A DNA stretch of 64,000 bases from an uncultured Aquimarina sp. (GCA_947498815.1 CANMLU010000002.1:248001-312000); one strand, 5' to 3'; positions 52,244 through 61,953 are shown, counted from the first letter of the stretch. Numbers and translations are program-made. Notes: generated by a model from the letters alone, not told the origin.

Positions 52244-53218
52244 TTATTCCGAGTTTAGCATAACTTTATTGTTTTCATATTTATAATTTATTGAAGATGA
52301 TATTTTTAAGAGTTTCAGCACTTCTTCCAAACTAAGATTATCAAACTCTCCCGTATATTTGTAATGCAACAATGAATCAGATTCGATTATAAAATCTACA
52401 TTGTATTTTCTGTTCAAGTCCAAAACCACTTGTTTCAATGATGTTTTGTCAAATATTAATTTTCCTTGTTTCCAGGCAACGATTCTTTTCGAATCTACTT
52501 TATCTATTTCAATACCGTTTTTTTCTTTATTAAAAGTGGCTCTTTGTGAAGGTGTAAGAATGATTGGTCTTTTTGTTTCTTCCTGAATAACTTCAACTTT
52601 ACCAGTTACCAAAGTTGTCTCAATTTTATCATCTTTTGCATAAGATTTCACATTAAAAGACGTTCCCAAAACTCTTACCTTCAAATGTTTTGTATGTACA
52701 ATAAAAGGTTTGGTTACATCCCGTTGAATATCAAAAAATGCTTCTCCTTCAAGGGTTACTTCTCTACTAGTATCGGTAAATTTTTCGGGATACGAGAGAC
52801 TACTCTCTGCATTTAGAGTAATGCTAGAACCATCAGGTAGCACTACCGTTTTGTATCCTCCATGACTAGTGGTTACATTTTTAATTTTATATTCAGAAAA
52901 CTGGGTGTCATCCAAAGTCAAACTATCATTAAAAGAAGAAGTATAAAATTGCCATGATAATATGGGTAATATAATTGCTGCAGCCAATGTTCTATATAAC
53001 AACTTTCTTTTTCTTTTTTTCTTGATAGAAAAATTCTTGTAAACCGCATCCATATCTTTAACTTCAGCAGTATTCAAATTCGATGCTACGAATTTTGCCT
53101 TAAGAACGTTGTAACGTCTTTGATGTTCTTCATCCTTTCTAATCCATTCAAATATCAATTTCTTTTCTTCTGGATTAGATTCTCCTTTGATATAGGTAAT
53201 TAGGTCTTTTTCTTGCAT
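52244..53218 (-). CDS. FecR-family anti-sigma factor / transducer
   Basis: 324 residues: cytoplasmic N-terminal helix bundle (LITYIKGESNPEEKKLIFEWIRKDEEHQRRY), one transmembrane helix (TLAAAIILPILSWQFY), the periplasmic FecR domain (GYKTVVLPDGSSITLNAESSLSYPEKF, VTLEGEAFFDIQRDVTKPFIVHT) and a C-terminal DUF4974 domain (LIFDKTSLKQVVLDLNRKYNVDFII). It holds the sigma factor encoded upstream until the SusC STN domain signals substrate. Confidence 0.95.
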   Translation of the reverse strand: MQEKDLITYIKGESNPEEKKLIFEWIRKDEEHQRRYNVLKAKFVASNLNTAEVKDMDAVYKNFSIKKKRKRKLLYRTLAAAIILPILSWQFYTSSFNDSLTLDDTQFSEYKIKNVTTSHGGYKTVVLPDGSSITLNAESSLSYPEKFTDTSREVTLEGEAFFDIQRDVTKPFIVHTKHLKVRVLGTSFNVKSYAKDDKIETTLVTGKVEVIQEETKRPIILTPSQRATFNKEKNGIEIDKVDSKRIVAWKQGKLIFDKTSLKQVVLDLNRKYNVDFIIESDSLLHYKYTGEFDNLSLEEVLKLLKISSSINYKYENNKVMLNSE

Positions 53219-53287
53219 TAATTATGGTATTATATTTATAAAGACGTAAAAAAAGCATAGTACCCCCAGTTGGGTGTTTGATTTTTT

Positions 53288-53860
53288 TTAAAACATGGAT
53301 AGAAACTCGCGGAGATGTATTCTCATATGCTTCAATGCTTTTGACATATGGTTTTCTACCGTTTTAACTGAAATATCCAATTCATCCGATATTTCTTTAT
53401 TTTTCAGCCCAAGAATCCGGCTCTTGATGAATACGCGTTTACATTTTTCGGGAAGTGCATTTATGGCTTCTTGTATTCTTTGTTCTAGTTCTTTTTCAAG
53501 AATAGCATTCGCAGCGGGATCATTCAAAGCTTTATGGTTTATATATGCTTCGAGTTGTACCGTATTTGTAGTACTACTTAACTTACTTTTCTTTGATCTT
53601 AAATAATCTAGGCAAGAATTTTTGGTGATTTTGAATAAGTAGCCATTAATATTGGTCGTAATATTTTTTCTGTGGTTCCATGCTTTCAAAAAAACATCTT
53701 GCACAATTTCTTCTGCATCTTCTTTATTTAAAGTATAGCTCTGAGCCACAAATAATAATTTGGCATAATAAAGCTCAAAAAGAATTTTGAAGGCTTCTTT
53801 ATTTCCTTCATTAATATTCTTAATAAAAAAGCTATTCGTTATTTGTTGTTCCCTTTTCAA
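53288..53860 (-). CDS. FecI-like ECF sigma factor
   Basis: 190 residues with region 2 (NEGNKEAFKILFELYYAKLLFVAQSYTLNKEDAEEIVQDVFLKAWNHR) and region 4 (LPEKCKRVFIKSRILGLKNKEISDELDISVKTVENHMSKALKHMR). It belongs to the Bacteroidota-specific family 1 ECF group that pairs with FecR and SusC. The fecR-like gene begins 69 bp downstream. The preceding 248 bp contain no gene and no TGTAAC/CGTCTA element. Confidence 0.95.
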   Translation of the reverse strand: MKREQQITNSFFIKNINEGNKEAFKILFELYYAKLLFVAQSYTLNKEDAEEIVQDVFLKAWNHRKNITTNINGYLFKITKNSCLDYLRSKKSKLSSTTNTVQLEAYINHKALNDPAANAILEKELEQRIQEAINALPEKCKRVFIKSRILGLKNKEISDELDISVKTVENHMSKALKHMRIHLREFLSMF

Positions 53861-54108
53861 TGATAAAATACTTCATCATAAAGGTAAATATTTTTTTCAT
53901 TCCCTTAACATTTTATTAGCACTGAATTAATAATGAATATTATATAAAAAATCAAAATCTCAATGTTTAAAGGTGCTTACGATATTTCTGAACACATTAC
54001 TCTATAAAGAAAAAATTATATAAGGTCAACTCTATTTCTTTTAAGAAATTGTTCTTATATCATCCGCATATCCCGTATTATCTTACTATCCGATCAAAAC
54101 TGAAGTTC

Positions 54109-54522
54109 TTATTTTCGATCCTTTAATCTGTATACAAATTTCAAACCGCTCCAATCGTTATCAACAGCTGCTACTTTTACATCTACAAGTCCAATACTCA
54201 TCAAATACTCTCGAATTGGATCTCTTTTTAAATCAGTTTCTATTTTAGAGCTACCTTTTGGCCAACTTACCCAAAGCATTCCGTTCATTTTTAAAGCTGA
54301 TTTGTATGTATTGGCTATTCTTTGAAGTTCTTCAAAAGTGGTACAAAAAAGATGAATAAAATCAATACTTTCTTGTTGAATCTCATGAACTTCTTTAACT
54401 CCCAGCGGAAAATCAGAAAAAAGATCATAATAATAATCAGGGCGATTATATAATAAAATTACAGAACTCTCTTTGATTCCTAATTTTTTGGCTAATGGTG
54501 TTCCTGAATATCCTGTTGGCAT
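54109..54522 (-). CDS. DUF3052-like protein
   Basis: 137 residues: MPTGYSGTPLAKKLGIKESS, then FIHLFCTTFEELQRI, LKMNGMLWVSWPKGSSKI and VDVKVAAVDNDWSGLKFVYRL. This is the DUF3052 pattern, a small Rossmann-like protein without an evident SAM motif. The conserved W-x-S-W-P-K segment is the most recognisable part. Function unknown. It stands alone between the SusCD locus and gcvT. Confidence 0.75.
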   Translation of the reverse strand: MPTGYSGTPLAKKLGIKESSVILLYNRPDYYYDLFSDFPLGVKEVHEIQQESIDFIHLFCTTFEELQRIANTYKSALKMNGMLWVSWPKGSSKIETDLKRDPIREYLMSIGLVDVKVAAVDNDWSGLKFVYRLKDRK

Positions 54523-54686
54523 ACTAAGGTTTTGATGATAGCTATAAATTTATTAAAAGAATCATGCATAGAGAAATCTTTATTCAAACAATTTTAGCTA
54601 ATTCTCAATTAATTATACATTCCATACTCTTTTCTCATTAACGCATGCTAAAACATATAATTTATCAAGATTATAACAAAAATGCA

Positions 54687-54717
54687 TTGTATACCTAGAC
54701 AAAGTTTTTTACTTTCG
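54687..54717 (+). promoter_or_regulatory. Bacteroidota-type promoter candidate for gcvT
   Basis: TTG (54687-54689) and TACTTTCG (54710-54717) are spaced 20 bp apart. The second box differs from TAnnTTTG at one base. ATG follows 25 bp later. Confidence 0.4.
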
Positions 54718-54742
54718 GCGTCAATTTGATAACCATCATACA

Positions 54743-55825
54743 ATGAAAAACACTGCTTTAACAGAAACTCATATTGCTCTAGGTGCCAAGATTGTACCAT
54801 TTGCGGGATTTAATATGCCGGTATCCTATGAAGGCGTTAATATAGAACACGAAACCGTTCGCAACGGCGTTGGCGTTTTTGATGTTTCGCATATGGGTGA
54901 ATTTCTAATTACCGGGCCAAACGCCTTGGCTTTGATACAAAAAGTAACCTCAAATGACGCCTCGAAATTGGTAAATAACAAAGCGCAATATAGCTGTTTA
55001 CCTAATGATAAAGGGGGGATTGTGGATGACTTGATCGTTTATAAAATTGCAGACGAGAAGTATCTCATGGTCGTTAATGCTTCAAACATTGAAAAAGATT
55101 GGAACTGGATAAGTAGCCACAATACCATGGGGGCAGAAATGCGTGATCTATCTAGTGAATACTCTTTACTTGCAATCCAAGGACCAAAAGCAGCAAGTGC
55201 AATGCAATCTTTAACTTCGATAGATCTTGAAGCCATGAAGTTTTATACTTTTGAAGTTGCAGATTTTGCAGGAATAGAACACGTTATCATTTCGGCAACA
55301 GGATATACCGGAAGTGGTGGTTTTGAAATCTATTGCAAGAATACGGAAGTACAACAAATATGGGATAAAGTATTTGAAGCTGGTGCAGATTTTGGAATTA
55401 AACCTATAGGACTTGCCGCCAGAGATACTTTACGATTAGAAATGGGGTATTGTCTATATGGTAATGATATAAATGATACCACTTCACCTATTGAAGCTGG
55501 TTTAGGATGGATTACCAAATTTTCAAAAGATTTTATTAACGTAGAAGCTTTGGCCAAAGAAAAAGAAAAAGGTGCGGATCGAAAACTAATTGGCTTTGAA
55601 CTTGATGAACGAGGTATCCCGCGTCATGATTATGATATTGTTGACGGAAATGGAAACACCATTGGTATAGTTACTTCGGGTACCATGTCCCCTTCGCTAG
55701 GAAAAGGAATCGGTTTGGGATATGTTCCATCAGTATTTGCAAAACCAGGAAGTAAAATCAACATTCAGGTGCGTAAAAAAGCAATTCCTGCAACGGTAGT
55801 TAAATTACCATTCTATAAAGGGTAA
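54743..55825 (+). CDS. gcvT: Aminomethyltransferase (glycine cleavage T protein)
   Basis: 360 residues: N-terminal [33 protein letters not shown] with the folate-site residues, [29 protein letters not shown] and [16 protein letters not shown]. It transfers the methylene of glycine to tetrahydrofolate within the GcvP/H/T and lipoamide dehydrogenase complex; lpdA is at 22331. It is monocistronic, with a strong terminator. Confidence 0.96.
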   Translation: MKNTALTETHIALGAKIVPFAGFNMPVSYEGVNIEHETVRNGVGVFDVSHMGEFLITGPNALALIQKVTSNDASKLVNNKAQYSCLPNDKGGIVDDLIVYKIADEKYLMVVNASNIEKDWNWISSHNTMGAEMRDLSSEYSLLAIQGPKAASAMQSLTSIDLEAMKFYTFEVADFAGIEHVIISATGYTGSGGFEIYCKNTEVQQIWDKVFEAGADFGIKPIGLAARDTLRLEMGYCLYGNDINDTTSPIEAGLGWITKFSKDFINVEALAKEKEKGADRKLIGFELDERGIPRHDYDIVDGNGNTIGIVTSGTMSPSLGKGIGLGYVPSVFAKPGSKINIQVRKKAIPATVVKLPFYKG

Positions 55826-55846
55826 ATTTTTACAATAAAAAATAGT

Positions 55847-55898
55847 AAAATTAAGTTTCAAGGTTACAAGAGTCGTAATGTTTGAAACTTAATTTTTA
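55847..55898 (+). terminator. Terminator of gcvT
   Basis: AAAATTAAGTTTCAA (55847-55861) and TTGAAACTTAATTTT (55882-55896) form a 15-bp perfect stem, followed by TTAT. It ends 12 bp before the next start codon. Confidence 0.8.
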
Positions 55899-55909
55899 TA
55901 CAACCAAAT

Positions 55910-56725
55910 TTGAAAAAAATTTTGATCATAGGGGCAAGTGGTTTTATAGGAAACGCCCTGTACAAAGAACTCAATTCATATTTTGATACTTATGGTACGT
56001 ATCGAACGGATAATACTTTCTTTGAAAAAAATCAAAAGTTTTTTCAATACGATATGGAATTGGAAGATATCTCCATTTTACTTGACAATCTAAAACCTAC
56101 CATAATAATCTCTGCCGTAAGAGGTAATTTTAATTCACAAATAGACCTGCATCAACGAATTATAAATTGGATTAAAAAACATAGATGTAAGCTTATTTTT
56201 ATGTCCAGTGCAAATGTATTTGATTCCTTTAGCAATTATCCTTCTTATGAGTATGATAAAACACTTAGTGATAGTGTGTTTGGAAGATTCAAAATAAAGA
56301 TCGAAAATGCACTAATGAGATTGCCTGTTAACAAATACATTATTGCAAGGGTCCCAATGATATTTGGTTCGACCACACCAAGGGTTCAAGAAATAAGAAC
56401 CCTTCATGACCTTAAAGCACCGATAGAGGTTTTTCCAAATGTTATTATTAACGCCACTTCAATATCAAAACTAACTCAACAAATACACTACCTGATTAAT
56501 CGAAGTAAAAAGGGAGTGTTTCATTTGGGTAGTACGGATTTAATTTATCATTTCGATCTCATTAAAGAGATTTGTGATGCCATACAATTAGATGATCCTG
56601 TTTTTAAACAAGTATACGATTATAACAATGATCGTTATTTGGCCGTTTTACCCCGAGATAACAAATTGCCAAAAAACTTGCAAATAACTACCCAACAAGT
56701 AATTAACTCAGTTACCACTAAGTAA
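55910..56725 (+). CDS. NAD-dependent epimerase / dTDP-4-dehydrorhamnose-reductase-like protein
   Basis: 271 residues starting with TTG. The nucleotide-binding motif KILIIGASGFIGNALYKEL begins at residue 3, so no later start is possible. RmlD-like features are FQYDMELEDIS, IIISAVRG, FMSSANVFD and the YEYDKT position of the catalytic Tyr. It probably acts on a sugar nucleotide. It lies 12 bp after the gcvT terminator, leaving little room for its own promoter; expression may depend on read-through. Confidence 0.82.
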   Translation: MKKILIIGASGFIGNALYKELNSYFDTYGTYRTDNTFFEKNQKFFQYDMELEDISILLDNLKPTIIISAVRGNFNSQIDLHQRIINWIKKHRCKLIFMSSANVFDSFSNYPSYEYDKTLSDSVFGRFKIKIENALMRLPVNKYIIARVPMIFGSTTPRVQEIRTLHDLKAPIEVFPNVIINATSISKLTQQIHYLINRSKKGVFHLGSTDLIYHFDLIKEICDAIQLDDPVFKQVYDYNNDRYLAVLPRDNKLPKNLQITTQQVINSVTTK

Positions 56726-56782
56726 ACCTTAACAAATTCATAAATTAAAACCAAGAAGATTATTCATTTGTATCTTTGTGTT

Positions 56783-57196
56783 ATGAATAACGAAGGAAAA
56801 AAACTTATTTTATTTGATGGCGTCTGCAATTTATGCAATGGGGCAATAAACTTTGTTATTAAACGTGATAAAAAAGACACATTTCGATATGCTTCATTGC
56901 AAAGTGAAATTGGAAGGAAGTTGATTTCCGACAGAAATATTGATTCTTCAAAATTAGATTCCATACTACTTATAGATTCTAACGAAGGATATTTTTATAA
57001 ATCCACAGCTGCATTGCAGATTGCAAAGCAGTTGTCTGGTATATATCCTTTACTTTATGTTTTTCTTATTTTACCCAAATTCTTCAGGGATTGGATCTAC
57101 GATATTGTTGCCAAGAACCGATATAAATGGTTTGGAAAGAAGGAAAGTTGTATGATTCCCACTCCAGAGCTCAAAGCTCTTTTCATTGATCAATAG
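56783..57196 (+). CDS. DCC-family (DUF393) thioredoxin-like protein
   Basis: 137 residues from ATG 56783: ILFDGVCNLCNGAINFVIKRDKKDTFRYASLQSEIG with the family DxxCxxC motif, then LLIDSNEGYFYKSTAALQIAKQLSG and KNRYKWFGKKESCMIP. The pair of cysteines suggests thiol-disulfide chemistry, but no substrate is known. A TATCTTTG box (56771-56778) sits just before the start; a transcript from it would be almost leaderless. Confidence 0.88.
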   Translation: MNNEGKKLILFDGVCNLCNGAINFVIKRDKKDTFRYASLQSEIGRKLISDRNIDSSKLDSILLIDSNEGYFYKSTAALQIAKQLSGIYPLLYVFLILPKFFRDWIYDIVAKNRYKWFGKKESCMIPTPELKALFIDQ

Positions 57197-57216
57197 GTTA
57201 ATTTAGTATATAATAC

Positions 57217-57369
57217 TCAATGTATCAATTCAGAATATACTTCGGTATTTTCATGCTTGCCCAAAGCCATCTTCTCTTGATTTAGTTTGTTCATATTATC
57301 AATATGTATGAAAGCCAAACAGAGTATTGTAAAGCAAATTAGTACTATGGGCAATAAAAACTGTTTCAT
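57217..57369 (-). CDS. Tiny single-span membrane protein, paralogue 1
   Basis: A 50-residue frame: MKQFLLPIVLICFTILCLAF is a transmembrane or uncleaved signal segment, then IHIDNMNKLNQEKM and a polar tail. It is clearly related to the 61-residue protein encoded at 57553-57738 (MK-x-LLP, hydrophobic core, HIDNxNKL). The relationship between the two supports both being real genes. No function is known. Confidence 0.55.
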   Translation of the reverse strand: MKQFLLPIVLICFTILCLAFIHIDNMNKLNQEKMALGKHENTEVYSELIH

Positions 57370-57552
57370 AGTGTATTAGACTATTTTTGGATTAAAATGA
57401 TTTGGAGCAAAAAAAGCCATACTTTATTTACGGTTTAAAAGTAAGTATGCTTAATTACTATACAACATTGTTTTTAGAATTCGTAGATGTTAAATTAGAA
57501 TTCGTTTGAATTGGGATTATTCATCTATAGTGATAGAATCATTTTTTGCTCT

Positions 57553-57738
57553 TCATTTTATTTCTGCCCCTTCGACTGGTACAACATTTACTGTACTCGT
57601 AATTTCTGGTTCCAATTGATGTTTTTTCCTAAGCTCGTTCGATTGTATATCCAATTTATTCACATTGTCAATATGCACAATACTAAGGCATATAATAGCA
57701 AATGCAATTAGAGCTAAGGGTAGTAAAAGCCGTTTCAT
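57553..57738 (-). CDS. Tiny single-span membrane protein, paralogue 2
   Basis: 61 residues: MKRLLLPLALIAFAIICLSIV, HIDNVNKLDIQSNELRKKHQ and a C-terminal EPEITSTVNVVPVEGAEIK. It is tandem with the shorter relative 183 bp downstream on the same strand. The HIDN(V/M)NKL motif just outside the membrane helix is identical except for one residue. An AGGGGG-TTTT-CCCCCT palindrome lies 92 bp upstream of its start. Function unknown. Confidence 0.6.
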   Translation of the reverse strand: MKRLLLPLALIAFAIICLSIVHIDNVNKLDIQSNELRKKHQLEPEITSTVNVVPVEGAEIK

Positions 57739-57829
57739 AATTTCTAGGTTTATTATGTGTGATGTAGTGATATATCAAATGTATACATAAGTATAACGCT
57801 ATGTAAGGGGAGTTTACCTAGAAATGAAT

Positions 57830-57845
57830 AGGGGGTTTTCCCCCT
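57830..57845. promoter_or_regulatory. G-run palindrome AGGGGG-TTTT-CCCCCT
   Basis: A perfect 6-4-6 palindrome, 92 bp upstream of the tiny membrane protein start. No T tract follows on either strand, so it is not a typical terminator. A similar AGGGT-TTTC-ACCCT occurs 89 bp before the lectin lipoprotein gene at 62639. Confidence 0.4.
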
Positions 57846-57897
57846 GTGCTGAAAATTAAATCCGGTTAATGAGATTTGATTTGTTATATGTAAAGTG

Positions 57898-58302
57898 CTA
57901 TCGCTGAAATTTTAAACGGAAACCGTCTCTTAGTTGTTCTTCAATGGTGAACTCATTAATCAAAAGCTCCAAACTGCCTATGTTTTTACCATCAACAGCA
58001 AATTCCTTAATCCCGTTTACCGTAGCTATAGAATAGTCATATTCTCCTGTTGGTAGTACATCATATATGGTATCATCTGCATTCGTGTTGATGATATTAA
58101 CCGTTTTATTAGCTTCATTAAAATCCCAAACAATAGTTCCGTTTGCAAAATCATGATCCAAACCAACAAATCCGCCACTCACATTTGTCAAGTTCCACTT
58201 TCCATCAAGTCCTGAAGCATCTGTACCTGTATCTGAGGAATCATCATCATTACTGCAACTCACAAGAGCTAATACAAAGAATATATAGATTAAACGTTTC
58301 AT
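57898..58302 (-). CDS. Hypothetical lipoprotein, lipocalin-like suspected
   Basis: 134 residues with a lipoprotein signal (ALVSC) and acidic linker SNDDDSSDTGTDASG. The rest has LDGKWNLTNVSGGFVG, IVWDFNEANKTVNIINT and GSLELLINEFTIEEQLRDGFRLKFQR, a pattern like the small 'lipocalin-like' (GxW start) lipoproteins of Bacteroidota. Function unknown. It is 89 bp upstream-separated from the symporter gene on the same strand. Confidence 0.75.
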   Translation of the reverse strand: MKRLIYIFFVLALVSCSNDDDSSDTGTDASGLDGKWNLTNVSGGFVGLDHDFANGTIVWDFNEANKTVNIINTNADDTIYDVLPTGEYDYSIATVNGIKEFAVDGKNIGSLELLINEFTIEEQLRDGFRLKFQR

Positions 58303-58391
58303 CTTAGTTTGTTTTGGTTAATAATTATATAACTATTGATGAAGCACTTTTAGTGTTCGTAGCGTGAACAAAATTTTAAATACGTAATGAA

Positions 58392-59714
58392 TTATTTTTG
58401 ATAGTCGTCATCCCATTCTTTTACATGAGGATCACCAAGCTTTCCTACCGATTTTGCAACAATCATAGATACTGTAGCATCTCCTGTTACATTAATGGTA
58501 GTTCTAAGCATATCCAATGGTCTATCCACAGCAAATATCAATGCTAAACCAATTGGTAGTTTATCCGATGGAAAACCTATAGCTTCCAAAACAATAACCA
58601 ACATTACCATTCCTGCTCCAGGAACGGCTGCAGATCCAATTGAAGCTAATAGCGCAGTAAGTACAATAGTTATTTGATTACTGAATGTAAGTCCTTCTGG
58701 CCATAGTACCTGCATAATAAATACTGATGCTACAGCTTGATATAAACTAGTTCCATCCATGTTGATCGTTGCACCAACAGGTAGTACAAAACTAGACACC
58801 TCTTTATCCACTCCAATATGTTCCTCAACTCTTTCCATGGTGACAGGCAATGTAGCCGCACTAGAACTTGTTGAAAAAGCCAATAATTGTGCAGGGCTAA
58901 TTTCTTTCAAAAACCAAAATGGTGATTTTTTCGTGATAACAGAAACAAGAATACAATAAAAAACAATCATTAAAAGCAGACCAAATAATACAACTCCTGC
59001 ATACTTCAATAATGCTAATAAGATATCTGGGTCGTCTGATGTAACTACAACATTGGCTAATAAGGCAAATACGGCATAAGGGGCCGTAAGCATTATTAAA
59101 TCCACCATCTTCAAAACCACATCATTTAGGCTATCAAAAAACTTTTTCAAGGGTTCTGATTCCGAAGGCTTAATCAACAACATGCTAATTCCAAGAAAAA
59201 TTGCAAAGAAGATGACTTGTAACATCAATTTATTATTGCTCATAGCAGCAACAGCATTCTGCGGCACCATATCGACAACAAATTGCAATGGTCCGCTTTC
59301 TTTTTGTCGTGACGCTTCTGCTATACGCTCTGATATTTTGGCATTACCCGCATATTCCGATGTTAGTTTTTCAATAGTTTCGGGAGTAATTCCTTCACCC
59401 GGTTTTAGAGTATTAACCAATAACAAGCCAATTGTTATTGCAATTATGGTAGTGATAATGTATATGATAATTGTTCTTCCGCCAATTTTTTTAAATTTCG
59501 AAATATCTTTTAGATCAGAAATTCCTTTGATCAAAGATGCCAGAATCAGAGGCACTGCAATTAACTTCAATAAGTTTACGAATATAGTACCTAGTGGTGC
59601 TATCCAATCTCCTGTAAATCCTTTACCCCAAGATGGGTAAGTCATTACAAAACCGAATAGTATACCCGCTACCATTCCGATAACGATTTGCCAATGCAAT
59701 GCAATTTTCTTCAT
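58392..59714 (-). CDS. Dicarboxylate/amino acid:cation symporter (DAACS)
   Basis: A 440-residue GltPh-like transporter with eight transmembrane helices and two re-entrant hairpins. HP1 is AFSTSSSAATLPVTM, TM7 carries INMDGTSLYQAV (the Na-binding NMDGT motif), HP2 is SIGSAAVPGAGMVML, and TM8 has AVDRPLDMLRTTINVTGD with the substrate Asp and Asn. It couples uptake of glutamate, aspartate or dicarboxylates to Na or H. All key residues are intact. Confidence 0.95.
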   Translation of the reverse strand: MKKIALHWQIVIGMVAGILFGFVMTYPSWGKGFTGDWIAPLGTIFVNLLKLIAVPLILASLIKGISDLKDISKFKKIGGRTIIIYIITTIIAITIGLLLVNTLKPGEGITPETIEKLTSEYAGNAKISERIAEASRQKESGPLQFVVDMVPQNAVAAMSNNKLMLQVIFFAIFLGISMLLIKPSESEPLKKFFDSLNDVVLKMVDLIMLTAPYAVFALLANVVVTSDDPDILLALLKYAGVVLFGLLLMIVFYCILVSVITKKSPFWFLKEISPAQLLAFSTSSSAATLPVTMERVEEHIGVDKEVSSFVLPVGATINMDGTSLYQAVASVFIMQVLWPEGLTFSNQITIVLTALLASIGSAAVPGAGMVMLVIVLEAIGFPSDKLPIGLALIFAVDRPLDMLRTTINVTGDATVSMIVAKSVGKLGDPHVKEWDDDYQK

Positions 59715-59763
59715 GTGAATTTCTTAATTTATAAGCCTAAAAGCTTCGAAGATATAAATTAAA

Positions 59764-59797
59764 ATCAAAAAAACGGTAACCACATTATGATTACCGT
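59764..59797 (-). terminator. Terminator of aroC
   Basis: Minus strand: ACGGTAA (59797-59791), loop, TTACCGT (59779-59773), then a run of seven T. It separates aroC from the symporter gene downstream. Confidence 0.75.
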
Positions 59798-59822
59798 AAT
59801 TATTAACTTATAATTTAGTTTG

Positions 59823-60887
59823 TTATTTCTTGATAGTTCTATTCATCAACCAATAATCTACCATTACCAATGCCGCCATAGCTTCTACAATAGGTACGGC
59901 TCTTGGCACTACACAAGGATCATGTCTACCTTTACCTTGCATATTAACCATATTACCGTCTTTATCTATAGTTTCTTGATCTTGCATTATTGTGGCTACT
60001 GGCTTAAAGGCTACATTAAAGTAAATATCCATTCCGTTTGAAATCCCGCCTTGTATTCCTCCAGACAGGTTTGTTTTGGTTGTCCCGTCCGTATTAAACA
60101 AATCATTGTGTTGACTTCCTTTTAATTGGGCTCCTGCAAAACCACTACCATATTCAAAGCCCTTAACCGCATTAATAGAAAGCATTGCTTTTCCGAGTTC
60201 TGCATGAAGTTTATCAAACACTGGTTCACCCAATCCAACGGGTGCTCCCGAAATAACACAACTTACAACACCTCCAACAGTATCTCCTTCTTTACGTATT
60301 TGCTTAATATATTGCTCCATTTCTGAAGCCTTTTTTGTGTCCGGGCAACGAACAATATTACTTTCGGTGAGCGAAAAATCCAGCTGGGTATGGTCTTTTT
60401 CTAATTGAATGGCTCCAACACCACTTACATAAGCATTTATCTTTACATCCGAAAACACTTGCTTTGCAATTGCTCCTGCTACTACTCTACTGGCTGTTTC
60501 TCTTGCAGAAGAGCGACCACCTCCTCGATAATCACGAATTCCATATTTTTGATCGTAGGTATAATCGGCATGCGATGGTCGATAAGAATCCTTAATGTGC
60601 GAATAATCTTTTGATTTTTGATTTGCATTTTTAATTACAAAACCAATTGGTGTTCCAGTCGTGGTTCCTTCAAAAATACCAGAATAAAATTCTACGGTAT
60701 CTGGTTCTTTCCGTTGAGTAACAATAGCCGATTGGCCGGGTTTTCTTCGATCTAGTTCTTCTTGAATTGCTTCCAAACTAAGTGCTACACCGGCGGGACA
60801 CCCATCAATAATTCCTCCGATTGCTTCTCCGTGTGATTCTCCAAAAGTGGTCACCTTGAATAGGTTTCCAAATGTATTTCCAGCCAT
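59823..60887 (-). CDS. aroC: Chorismate synthase
   Basis: 354 residues from ATG 60887 ([20 protein letters not shown]); the frame's extension to 60983 adds a hydrophobic stretch not found in the family. Signature segments are [52 protein letters not shown] and [13 protein letters not shown]. It uses reduced FMN to make chorismate, the end of the shikimate pathway; aroQ is at 24534. Single gene. Confidence 0.96.
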   Translation of the reverse strand: MAGNTFGNLFKVTTFGESHGEAIGGIIDGCPAGVALSLEAIQEELDRRKPGQSAIVTQRKEPDTVEFYSGIFEGTTTGTPIGFVIKNANQKSKDYSHIKDSYRPSHADYTYDQKYGIRDYRGGGRSSARETASRVVAGAIAKQVFSDVKINAYVSGVGAIQLEKDHTQLDFSLTESNIVRCPDTKKASEMEQYIKQIRKEGDTVGGVVSCVISGAPVGLGEPVFDKLHAELGKAMLSINAVKGFEYGSGFAGAQLKGSQHNDLFNTDGTTKTNLSGGIQGGISNGMDIYFNVAFKPVATIMQDQETIDKDGNMVNMQGKGRHDPCVVPRAVPIVEAMAALVMVDYWLMNRTIKK

Positions 60888-61205
60888 TAAAAACAGTTTT
60901 GAACAAAAGTAATTGTTAATCTTTAAAAATACAGTAGTAATTTGATAGAAAAAAGAGGGTTTATATTGTAAAAATTCAATCAAATATTCATTTTGATAGG
61001 ATTTCTAAAGAAAGTTTTTATTCGAGTTGGTCGCCAAATCATTTCTAAACAATACTTTTTTATACCTATATTATACTATCTACTTTACCATCTCATACAT
61101 TAGAATCAATCTAAGCGGTGTTAGAAGAGCTTTGATATATCAACTATACCTCTTTTATTTATCAGTAATCTGTATCTTTGAAGTCTTTACCTAAATAAAA
61201 AGAAT
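60888..61205. other. Intergenic region between divergent aroC and miaE
   Basis: 318 bp without a credible gene. TATCTTTG at 61173-61180 matches the TAnnTTTG promoter box and lies 25 bp before the miaE ATG. A TTTG at 61131 is too far upstream (38 bp) to be its partner. No hairpin stands out. Confidence 0.45.
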
Positions 61206-61790
61206 ATGCTTGGTTTAAAATTGGCTACGGATCCACGTTGGGCTACTATTGTAGAATCAAATATCGAAGAAATTCTAACCGATCATGCATGGTGTGAACA
61301 AAAAGCCGCATCAAATGCCATTTCTATTATTACCTTAAATTCTGAGCATGAGGATTTGGTTACTGATTTATTAGTAATAGCACAAGAAGAGTTAGAGCAT
61401 TTCCAGATGGTTCATGAAATTATAAAAAAACGCGGATTTAAACTAGGACGTGAACGTAAGGACAGCTACGTAAATGAATTATTCAAACATAAAGTGAGGC
61501 AAGGTGGTAGCCGAACTCAAGGTCTTGTAAGTAGATTATTATTCTCTGCTATGATCGAAGCCCGCAGTTGTGAACGTTTTAAGTTACTTTCAGAAAAAAT
61601 AAAAGACCCCGAGCTATCAAAATTTTATCATGATCTTATGATTAGTGAAGCGGGGCACTATACCTCATTTATTGGTTTTGCTCGTAAATATGGAAAAGGT
61701 ATTGATGTAAATCAACAATGGGAAGATTTATTACAATTTGAAGGAGAGCTTATCCAAAAATATGGGAAACAGGAAACCATACACGGATAA
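61206..61790 (+). CDS. miaE: tRNA-(ms[2]io[6]A)-hydroxylase
   Basis: 194 residues of a ferritin-like di-iron protein. Ligands are arranged as in MiaE: LTDHAWCEQKAASNAIS, AQEELEHFQMVHEIIKKRG (ExxH), MIEARSCERFKLLSE and EAGHYTSFIGFARKYG (ExxH). It hydroxylates ms2i6A37 in tRNA using oxygen. All iron ligands appear intact. Monocistronic; the region downstream is the start of the eroded accessory island. Confidence 0.93.
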   Translation: MLGLKLATDPRWATIVESNIEEILTDHAWCEQKAASNAISIITLNSEHEDLVTDLLVIAQEELEHFQMVHEIIKKRGFKLGRERKDSYVNELFKHKVRQGGSRTQGLVSRLLFSAMIEARSCERFKLLSEKIKDPELSKFYHDLMISEAGHYTSFIGFARKYGKGIDVNQQWEDLLQFEGELIQKYGKQETIHG

Positions 61791-61811
61791 TATTGTGATT
61801 TCAACAAAAAC

Positions 61812-61953
61812 CTAATTTATCAAAGAATTTTTAAGAATTGTTACAGGATGTAATGCTTCACGTTGTGTTCCATCCTTTATTTGATGTCTGCAACTAGCCC
61901 CAAAGGCAACAATCACAGTATCCTTAAGTATTTTTCTTACTGCCGGGAATAAT
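61812..61953 (-). pseudogene. C-terminal fragment of an Fe-S/FAD oxidoreductase (truncated duplicate of the gene at 63672)
   Basis: Read on the minus strand, the fragment encodes LFPAVRKILKDTVIVAFG, then ASCRHQIKDGTQREALHP, VTILKNSLIN and a stop. It matches the last 46 residues of the gene at the right window edge (LFPAVRKAPKDTIIAAVGTS, CRHQIKDGTARNALHPVTIL) at roughly three quarters of positions. Upstream of the Leu the similarity stops abruptly and no start exists. It is a relic of a former copy interrupted or deleted when the island formed. Confidence 0.75.
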
